A DNA stretch of 64,000 bases, from positions 25,422,501 to 25,486,500 of the forward strand of contig OX419761.1 of the NCBI GenBank assembly GCA_948567375.1, written 5' to 3'. The notes under the pieces are model-generated. The model ran no database searches. It was not told the DNA's origin and saw nothing but the letters and a program-made list of their open reading frames with translations. The translations under genes were made by a program, and so were the position numbers. Source of the stretch: Lunularia cruciata. Its lineage: Eukaryota; Streptophyta; Marchantiopsida; Lunulariales; Lunulariaceae. Position 1 is the first letter of the stretch. Each line of letters opens with the position of its first letter. Positions 55,965 through 64,000 of the stretch are shown here, one piece after another.

Positions 55965-56208
55965 ATCACTATATCAATAATGACGTCGGAAAATTGGTGT
56001 GTCGCTAGTGAGCTCAATCCGTATACCAGGTCCCTTCAGAGCACCCAATGAGTTGTTTTGCCTTCACACTAAAGGCAAAACAACTCATGTGACTCCTCAA
56101 GAACCTCCAAACCCTCCGTCTTTCCTCTCTAGTAAGCTTGGGTCCAAGATCTGGCTCCCAAGTATCCTCTATAACTGTAGTAGGAGTGGAAGACGTACTC
56201 ACTTGCTG

Positions 56209-57530
56209 CTACACTAGGCCCTTGGGAGCAATAGTGTCATGCTCCCGACCACTAGAAGTCCCAACCTCTGTGTGAAAAACTCCCTCCACTCTGGCCGCAA
56301 GCTCCACACGTCCTCTAGTTGCATCCCATGTGGACCAAGGGTGTAATCCAAGTAGCCCACGCTCATCTGGATGGACTCCAAGTAGACCACTCTCCCTAGT
56401 AGCTACTGGATGTGTCCCAAGAATACCATGTCCACTCAGTCCATCGCCCCCAGCATGTGCCTGAATTGTCTCAATAGGCACAAGGCTCACAAGTGTCCGA
56501 GTGGTGATGCCTATCAAGCGCATCCTACGCTGCTCTGCCAAGCCAAGGCTCACAATCTAGGTCAAACAGTTCAAGACGATAGCCTGACCTAACACCTGAT
56601 GTCGGGATGCCTCTGACACTGCTGGAATAGCGGTAATACCGGTGCAAAAACCCATCACCCGCTCTCTCTCATCAGCGTTGGGCTCCACCAACTGCTGTAA
56701 CTGTGAGTCCCAAACAAGTCCAGGTCCTCCCTCTCAAAAAGCATGAGAGCCTGGGAAACTCATGAGTGTGGGAAATGCAGCTCTAGGCTGTCCAACTAGG
56801 TTCACCACTGCCATAGGTGACCTATTAGCTACTACCATTGTCTGAGACTGACGCCCAACATCTAAGATATCATCAACAAGGATGTGGTCAAGTCGCTGAA
56901 TCCCATCATAAGCACGGTGTAGAACCTCTCTGGGTAAGAGGTTTGTCCACCAAAGACGAAGATGATGAGCCCGTGATCCCACTCTGGCTGCATCTAACAA
57001 TACAGCAGGTCCCATCCAAGAATGGACCTGATGTGTACTCGCCATCACTTTAGTGCGAGAATCACCCATCAAAGGAATGTTCTCCAAAAGGTAAGCTGGA
57101 GAAACGGACTGATGAACCTGGAGATGTTGTAATATCCGTAACATCTCCCAAAACACACCAGAACAAGGATCGTGAAGACCCAATCCTCTACTAGCACGTG
57201 TATGTACCTAACATGGCCATCCAGAAATCACCAAGTGAATAGGCCCATGTCTCTCTAGGTCATGCGCCCCTAGTAAGGAAATGTCTCCTGGTAGGGCCTT
57301 CTGGTACCCTCTCACCGTTGACATTGGTAATAACTCCAGATACCGATAGGCCAAGTGTGCCACATGATGTAGAGAGACTTGCCTAGTAGTCTCATCTCTC
57401 TCTACATATAAGTACCTCTATACTCGGATACCCGCCTGTAACACCGCAGCTAGTTCGGTGCTGATCCCACCAAACAACTCCAATAGGCATATCCCCTCTA
57501 CTTGATACTGCCAAGCAATGAGTGTGGTAT
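56209..57530 (-). pseudogene. Cytosine-5 DNA methyltransferase domain in element F polyprotein
   Basis: Same motif order as in E. Motif I, ICLLELFGGISTELAAVLQA (57500-57440). Motif III, ALPGDISLLG. Motif IV, HLVISGWPC near 57230-57205, with the Pro-Cys pair intact but a TAG where Gln should follow. Motif VI, YLLENIPLMGDS. Motif VIII, GSRAHHLRLWWTNL. Motif IX/X lies about 56700-56560, ending in the frame 56553-56209 that links to the reverse transcriptase. Comparison of E and F suggests an ancestral P-C-Q-G motif. Two shared or private stops disrupt it. Confidence 0.85.
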
Positions 57531-57924
57531 CCAGAGGTGTCAAAGCAATCACCTCTGGAGGCTCATCCTCACACTCATCTCCTGATGGTACGAAGGCTCC
57601 ACTCCAAGCCTGTTGCACCAACTGATCTGCATGTTGTTGCAATGCCTCCTCTGAACTCCACAACGAAACATCCAAGGTGGATGGAACAATCCCACTTGTA
57701 CTCCAAAGCCGAGTGATCTCCTCTGGTATTGGAGTATTCTTAGCATGGGCGTTCTCCTCCAACAAGTCACCAGGCCAAGTAACTGCACCACTGAAAGCTA
57801 AAACTGATGCTGCCATGGTCCCGGACTATAGTAAGCCAAGACTACCACTACTAAAGCATACTGGTAGGCGACATACCCGTCCCTCACCAGACTGCTAACC
57901 AGGTCTATAAGAGGTTGTCTCCTC

Positions 57925-58698
57925 CTAATAGTCAATGCTGAAACCCATGGGGTATAACACTGCTCCCCCAACTAGCACATCATATGACTCAGCTATCGTT
58001 GCAATAGCCAGAGCTCTCACCACCGAGCTATCAATCGGATGACCAGGCTTAACTAGGACAACAAGCTCTCCATGTGTGATGTATTGTGTCGAACCACCAC
58101 CAAGAGATGTCTGGATCTGAAATGGACACCTCTCCACATCGGTCTTCCGTAACTCCAGACCGACAACTACAGCCTTCCCCAACATAAAGGGTTGTGCACC
58201 AGAGTCTAACAAGACTCTTTGTGGTGTATAGACCTTCCCTGAAGGTCCCACCAAACAAAAAATCCCCCTCTGTTTATCCAATAGGACAACACCAGGTGTA
58301 AACCGTGCTCTCTCAAAGGCCGGTCTAGCTGGCAACTCCTCCAGTCTAGCCGCTACTGCCTGCCAAAAGCCACTGGTCGCTGAACGGATCCCATGCTCCT
58401 CAACCAAGTCAGCTCCACTACCACCCACCTCTGCTCTAGTAGTAGGAACTGCACCATCCCTACTCTCACACAATGTGGCAGCCAACCGGAATACTCGAGC
58501 TGGGTCAACTCCCAATGTAAACATGTCGCTGGCTGAAAACAAAGGATGCCGCATAATCAGCTGAGCCGCTCCCAACATCATGCTAGACTCAATCTGTGTA
58601 GTAGTAGGTGGCTGACTAGTAGGTACTCCATCATGTACTCCATCACCACCTACCACACCTACACTGGGACGTCTAGGAACCATGGATGTTGTCTGCAA
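57925..58698 (-). pseudogene. Element F aspartic protease region
   Basis: An open frame of 257 codons in the polyprotein phase containing RVLLDSGAQPFMLGKAVVVG (catalytic D-S-G-A) and DVLVGGAVLYPMGFSIDY. It joins Gag upstream with only one stop (near 58756) between them. Confidence 0.8.
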
Positions 58699-58755
58699 TG
58701 CCTCAGATAGCGTGAAAGATTGAGGAAGTCTGACATGTCTCCCAACCTCTCCTCT

Positions 58756-60489
58756 CTATGGGTCCAACGCCACTGATGCTCCTCTAGGCTCTAGAGCACG
58801 TATTGCACTCCTAGTCACTGCTGCAGATGCATCCACCTGTGCTGCTCCGCACATGAAGTCCAAAGCATCTCTATCACCAGCATATGAGGTGGAAGCCTCA
58901 GCACCCAAATCTGATCTCCTCTGAGCAATAGCCATACTAGCCAATCTCTGCTCCAACTGCTCAATCCGAGTAGCCATAGCTATGTCAGAAGTAAGGGTAG
59001 GTATTGCACCCGTACTAGGTGTAGATCCTCTACCACCACCTCTACCACCTTGTCCTCCATGAACTGGAGCTCCTCTACTACCTGCCATAGCAGCCCTACC
59101 ACTCCGTAACTCCGGGTGTAGGTCAAAACACCGGTCACTAGTGTGACCAAATCTATGGCAATGCTCACACTGCCTCTGTGCTGGCTGTGATGCACTAGAG
59201 GTATCAGGTTGGCTGCCCTGAGTACACTCTCTCCTATGGTGAGGTCCACCACAAGTCCAACAAGCAACACCACCACTCACTGGCTGCTGTTGACTCAAAA
59301 ATGAGGGTAAGGGTCTAACTCCACTAGGCCCTCCACTTGCTCCATAGGATCTGGGCTGTCCACCCTGTCCTCTAAAACCAACTGGGCATGGTGCACTTTG
59401 CTGCACTCTAGAAGAAGTCACAGCTGTGGATGAGGTCTCCCTACCAAATCCAGATGTCACCACTCTCTCCTCCACCATATTGAGCTCAATACGCTCAGCC
59501 AAACCAAAGACTACTGCCAAAGTGGGCGAAGTAGCCTGCAACAACGTAGCATCACAAACTCTACGTCGTAACTCCTTGTCCAGTATCCCATACCAAAACT
59601 GGACTGCCTAGGCCTCAGTAACTCCCTGAGTGAAACTGATCAGCCGCCTCATGCGAGTGTATGCCTTGCGTAGGCTCTCCCTAGCCTTCCGCTGGAACTC
59701 TTGCAAGCTCCTCAACTTGTCAGTCCGCATTCCCTGGTAGTTCTACCTCAAACATAGGAAGAACTCCACCGTAGGGTTAAACCTCGGTACCACACCACCT
59801 CCTGCAGCGATACCTCCACTCGTAGTAGCACTATCTCCAGCTAGTGCACCTCCACTAGCTCCACCAACACTACTCGAGCTAGAACTCGTGGGTACAGCCG
59901 ATCTACTCCTAGCCACCGAGCCTGAAGTGATGGAGACATAGTGTGGAGACCAATACTGTCTCCATAACTCAATCTCCTCCAAATGAGCTCTCCTGAACTC
60001 ATGGTAGTCATCCATTGGCGGACCCTCCAGATGCTGAAACAACCCCTTCCATGCCATGAAGGGTGTGAACAAAGTCGGGTTCCGCATCTGCTGCAAATCA
60101 CACCAACTATCAAATTCCTGGATGAAGTCATCCAACTCAATGGTACCCACTATACCAGAGTAACGCCTAGGGCCTTTGGAGGCCCCATAAATCTTGTCCA
60201 TGTCCCACAACAACGGTGCGGACACACCAAGTGCACTCTCAACTGAATCAACTCTTGTGTCAAACTCCAACTTAGAGTCAATCTCCTCCTTCACTAGGAC
60301 CTGAGATACAAGCTGATACCGAGCACCACTCCAAGTAAACCCACTGCGTACTACAGGGCTAACTCCTCTGGAATCTCCAAAGAACTCCGTTGTGACAAAG
60401 TAACCACAACAGCAAACCCGAACCACCAACTGCAACCACAAGTCGCAACCGCAAGTACCCCACCAAGTGCCAATACCACCAAGCACCAC
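58756..60489 (-). pseudogene. Element F Gag with two zinc knuckles
   Basis: 60489-59743 encodes the capsid start (MDKIYGASKGPRRYSG, DDFIQEFDSWCDLQQM). 59544-58756 continues through ERIELNMVEERVV to CWTCGGPHHRREC and CEHCHRFGHTSDRC, then a Gly-rich segment and MATRIEQLEQRLASMAIAQR. F has only one copy of the 10-bp unit that is multiplied in E, so its zinc-knuckle part stays in phase. Confidence 0.8.
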
Positions 60490-61723
60490 CCACTAATGTA
60501 ACTCTAACCAAGATAACTACACTAGGGGAAAGGGAAACCTGTAACCTGCCATCATAACACGCACTCTCACAGTCTGCAAGTCATCACTTCCTGCCTCATT
60601 GGAGAAAAACAAAGGTAGTCTGATTGGTCATCACTCTAGCCCCACCACCGAGAGCACACCAGAGCACCAACGCTCAAAAGTCAGGGCACCTCACACAAAC
60701 GTGGTGCACAAACAGGAAGCAGAGAATGGAGGGGATCCAATCACAAGAAATCTAAACAAAAACCCTCCATCTCATAACACAACACGGGACTGACTCTGCC
60801 ACCATTTGGCATTTGACATAAGAGCAGTTTGTATCTAAGTCCTAAGCTACCAGGATCACCAAGAATGGGATCAAACTGCCTCTCCTAGCCAAAGCTACAT
60901 GTGTATAGATAACAGTGGCACAGTCACTATGACAACAAGTGAGGGTGGACCAGTTGGCTAGGGCACCAATCTAGGAACAAGAGATCTAGGGGTCAAACCA
61001 TATTGCGCACAATCTAGCAAGAAATGCAGATTTTGCCAACTAGTGACCAAGATCTACTCTCAACTAGCTAGCCTCACGCCAGCAAGCTTGCTTGTTGGCC
61101 CTTCTAGGCCTTTGTAGCCTCTCATAGCCCACAGCCCTATGCCTCAAAGCCTCTAAATGCCCAAATGAGGCCTTTCTTGTTGCCACTTTGAACCTCCTCC
61201 AAAATTGGCGAAACTTCTCCAAATCTGCAGAAGTCCTCCAAACTAGCGAAACTCCTCCAAATCTGGCCAAACAGCAAAAACTCCTCCAAATGTGACTAAA
61301 ATCTGATGTAAAATCTGACGTAAACCCTAAAGATGGCTGTCCGCCAAATCCCCCGCTAACTTTCCACTCGAGCCAAATTGACAAAACGGGTTTTTCCAAA
61401 TCACAATTTCATGAGAAGAGCTTCCCAACTCCACCTTCAATTTGACTTTTTGAGCCCAACTCGTAGCAAATTGGTCCTACCTTCACCTCCTGAGCTCAAA
61501 ATCACAACATTGCTCAAAAATTGCTCCTTCTTTGCTCAAAATTTGGCCAGTGCTTCCGCACACCATCCGCCTAACTGCCAAATCTGCATCAACTGAACAA
61601 GCTTCTGCAGCTAGGGAAACACTGAACTTGAATCGAGCTACCAACGATCCACCGAGCTTGGAGATACCACCAACACTCACAGTTCCTGCACCCGATTTCC
61701 CCCTGACCTCACTTCTCTGATGT
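60490..61723 (-). other. Element F leader
   Basis: The counterpart of 42581-43846. It includes the tRNA-primer-like TGGTGGCAGAGTCAG (60804-60790) and the tRNA-like block at 60935-61012 (plus strand). No convincing ORF is present. Confidence 0.45.
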
Positions 61724-62171
61724 AATCAGATTGCTTAACACTCTCAACTCAACTCAACTCAGATCAGTACTTGATCTGTCACTCTATAAACTGCCAACAA
61801 CTAAGCACTGATTACAGTCAAGCCACACCCACTCAAGCATAGAGAATCCAGGTGACGCTCGTAGGCCTCTGTCCACCATAGCCAGGAACTCGAAGGCTCA
61901 ACATCAGAGAAGTGAGCTCTCTGGAGCTCACTTTGAAACTATACCCCCTGGACTCGAGCTAGCACTGAAACCCTAACGGTCCCGCTGACGGCACACTCGA
62001 CGGTGCAAACGATGAAAAGTGACGGTGGGCCCCACCGTGAAGTCAGTACCCCAAACACGAAATCTAACCGTCGGAAAGTAGTCTCTGAGAAACTGCTAGA
62101 ATAACTCTAACTACTATCACTGGAACTCCAGTGTCCGAGCATCTAGATGTGGAACTACAAATGGCGTGACA
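61724..62171 (-). repeat. Element F terminal repeat A1
   Basis: 448 bp beginning (minus strand) TGTCACGCCATTTG and ending CTGATT, then running into the leader with ACATCAGAGAAG as in E. It has no B segment beside it, as in E. Confidence 0.8.
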
Positions 62172-62410
62172 ACTTGCTACCAACATATTAGAGTTAGACA
62201 TCGGATTGATAGTATTGATTTCTTTGCTCTCTTACAAATTGAGGCTTTAGTGTTAGGAAAGTATATGACCAAGATCAATCTACATCATATCAGGTTATTA
62301 CATCTTGGTCAGATGTCCTAGGCTCTTGCCTAGGCTCACATTCCATGTGATTTGTATTGCATTTTTAGCCTTTTGACTCTCTGGGTCCTTTGGGCTTTAT
62401 ATTTCATTGT
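62172..62410 (+). repeat. LINE C-terminus and 3' UTR right of element F
   Basis: Continues the LINE cut by F: cttgctaccaacatattaga, then the segment encoding the C-terminus, the ggctcttgcctaggctcaca block and a ggctttatatttcattg end. Confidence 0.7.
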
Positions 62411-62939
62411 TCATATACATATGGGTTTGGTGTAGCATGGCCTGTTCCAAGGAGCTCAACAGGGAAAGCAAACCATAACTAATATAAAGGAACCTATAAT
62501 AGCATTGGACATTTCAGAATATACATCATAAACCTACAAAACCATAGTCCACTAACTCTTCCACTTTAGATGAATGGATGTGCAATTAACACTAAAAACT
62601 GTATACTCATAAATTTTGATTTTTTTCTATATAATTTTCAAATTAAGTCTAAATAAAATCAAATGAGAAAATAAAAAGGAAGAAATAAGAAACACAATAC
62701 TATTATTTTGATCTCACTAAAATTAAAAAACATTATATAATCTAAATAAGTTCAAATTTTTTTACAATTCTTCATAAAGAAATTTCACTTTAGACACTAA
62801 TAATATTAAAGCAGAAGAATAAAATATCTACTGTTTACCTATCAATAATATTTTTTCAAATCTATCATATTTGTCTCCTATGCTTTCTCTCCCTTTCTCT
62901 CGATCCTCACTAGTGTTCTGCCCCATCCTGGTGTTTGAA
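62411..62939. other. AT-rich spacer, nothing recognised
   Basis: Strongly AT-rich with only very short frames in the core. I see no gene or repeat. Confidence 0.45.
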
Positions 62940-63500
62940 TACATTTATTGGCCCCTAATCATTAGCATCATACATCGCTCCTAGTTATAGTGGTGGTCTG
63001 CTTGTCACATTCCTCAAACATTTGGCTCTTACTCATTAGCATCATATTGGCCCCTAGTCATCGTAGTTATGTGCCCGCCACATCCCTGTGCCTTCATACT
63101 GCTTTTGCACTTTCAGTCAACTTGGGATCCGGTCAATACAGTAGTGGTGGAGTGGTGCCAACATCCATGGATGTTTGGTGAAGATTGCCGGTGCAGGAGG
63201 AGATTTAACTCAGGATATGGACTTAACAGTACCCCGACTTTGACACATAGATGGAGTGGTTCCAACATCTACCTTCCATATATGTTTGGTGAAGATCGCC
63301 AGTACAGGAGGAAATTTAACCCAGGAGATGGACTTAACTGTACCCCGACTTTGACACATAGACTGCACGGCATCCCTCGGTTGGTAGAACGAATCCTGTG
63401 AGCTTGACTTGGTCCCTTTCTATTCCCGAAATTCCTTTCCCCGCAAAAAGCAGCAGGAGATGGACTTAACAGCATCCTAACTTTGACACGTAGTCTCAAC
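62940..63500. repeat. Degenerate tandem repeats, roughly 110-130 bp
   Basis: The block atggacttaac...tttgacac recurs at about 63218, 63329 and 63460. The first two are also preceded by similar tgtttggtgaagat sequence (about 63173 and 63282). A second pair, cattagcatcat with ggcccctag/aatca, lies at about 62950-63070. Spacing and content are irregular, so this is an old, diverged array. Confidence 0.55.
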
Positions 63501-64000
63501 GGCCTCCCCTGGTTGGTAGAAAGACACCCTTTCGCTTGACGTGGCTTCGTTTTTAGTCCCGGGGAATTTCTTTGCCCTCAAAAAGCATCCGTGTCAAGGT
63601 GGTTTGTGGAGCGGTAGGGACCCACACTCTTCTAGCTTACTATCACTTTCAGACCTGTTGGGACTGAAAGCGCATCTCAAACAGCAGCATCTGTTACACG
63701 CCGATGGCAAAGGGACCTCAACGAGATGGACGAGCCGCACAAGAAAATATGCTTCTAGACCTTAGCTTTTGTGAATCGGCATGACGTAGTTCATTCTTTA
63801 TCTGCGATTTACTTAAGAGGACTGATGCACTTCTAATATCGCATTTTCCACTTACAGTGAAACGGGCGCAGTCTGTGGAAAGGCCGCAGCAATATTGTTA
63901 TGACCGTGAACTGATCGCAATCTAATTTCAGGAATTCTAGGCAAAGGAGGCGACCGCGTAGAAAAAACGAAGGATGGGAAGACCCCATCAAGCCGCACAA
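63501..64000. other. Unidentified terminal segment, less CpG-depleted
   Basis: This segment keeps more CG dinucleotides than the retrotransposon DNA and has no similarity to the elements above. A 74-codon frame (63541-63765) has no recognisable domain and may be chance. It could be the edge of a different, perhaps less methylated, region, but the window ends. Confidence 0.35.

Larger units (their letters stand above)
53604..62171 (-). mobile_element. Element F: second copy of the methyltransferase-bearing Ty3/gypsy family
   Basis: 8568 bp in opposite orientation to E. Minus-strand order: A1 (62171-61724), leader, gag, protease, methyltransferase, reverse transcriptase, RNase H, truncated integrase, partial B1 (54211-54162), A2 (54159-53711) and B2 (53710-53604). 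The right flank (62172 on) continues the LINE interrupted on the left. The flanking bases (cattg and acttg) are at best an eroded duplication. Gag to methyltransferase share one phase (frame of 58698), a polyprotein. A deletion removed the integrase core and PHD finger. Confidence 0.85.

Noticed and set aside
60935-61012. A functional tRNA gene
   Set aside because: Box-like motifs are present but no good acceptor stem or complete cloverleaf could be drawn.
63541-63765. A 74-codon frame as a host gene
   Set aside because: No domain, no supporting splice or promoter evidence, and length is within chance for this composition.
1-64000. CRISPR arrays, bacterial operons, rRNA
   Set aside because: No regular short repeats with spacers, no ribosome-binding-site-led gene runs and no rRNA motifs; content is plant retrotransposon DNA.

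Overview
This is a gene-poor stretch of nuclear DNA from a land plant with a large, repeat-dominated genome. The evidence is nested Ty3/gypsy LTR retrotransposons with plant-type primer-binding sites, many degenerate LINE copies and long non-coding spacers. A gymnosperm, fern or similar large-genome plant would fit, but nothing visible fixes the species. I see no convincing host gene, rRNA, tRNA or CRISPR array. Essentially every long reading frame belongs to a mobile element, and nearly all are broken by stops or frameshifts.

Layout. (1) 1-6200: a pile of LINE fragments on both strands, the longest a minus-strand LINE (about 2877-6200) with remnants of ORF1, endonuclease and reverse transcriptase. 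(2) 6504-40397: one old minus-strand Ty3/gypsy element, A (about 7.7 kb of its own sequence), split into pieces by later insertions. These are a 6.6-kb chromodomain element D (7921-14534, 5-bp duplication TCTAG), an inverted A-type LTR (17482-18454), a solo LTR C1 (19678-21519, duplication AACAT) and a plus-strand element B (21939-38730, duplication GTATG). B has unusually long 3.7-kb LTRs and itself carries another solo LTR of its own family, C2 (29083-32859, duplication CTATT). (3) 40398-42122: more LINE fragments. (4) 42123-52029 (plus strand, E) and 53604-62171 (minus strand, F): two convergent copies of one remarkable Ty3/gypsy family, both inserted in LINE sequence. (5) 62172-64000: a LINE tail, an AT-rich spacer, degenerate roughly 110-130-bp tandem repeats and a terminal segment I cannot identify.

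The most interesting system is the E/F family. Its polyprotein reads Gag (two zinc knuckles) - aspartic protease - cytosine-5 DNA methyltransferase - reverse transcriptase - RNase H - integrase - PHD finger. The methyltransferase shows recognisable motifs I, III, IV, VI, VIII, IX and X in both copies. The ends are not ordinary LTRs: both copies have the order A1 - internal - B1 - A2 - B2 (split direct repeats), with a palindromic B1/A2 junction. That layout is otherwise associated with tyrosine-recombinase (DIRS/Ngaro-type) elements, yet this family has a DDE integrase. A retroelement that carries its own DNA methyltransferase and a chromatin-reading PHD module could influence its own epigenetic state. 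That functional reading is inference, and both copies here are dead.

The second unusual system is family B, whose LTRs contain, upstream of the promoter, a roughly 2.4-kb sense reading frame. It encodes a globular N-terminal region, an acidic/lysine-rich middle and a long coiled coil. The same frame is recognisable in the 5' LTR, the 3' LTR and solo LTR C2, and mostly deleted from C1. A third observation is a family of small leader ORFs (about 65-77 codons) just downstream of the 5' LTR in the otherwise unrelated elements A and D.
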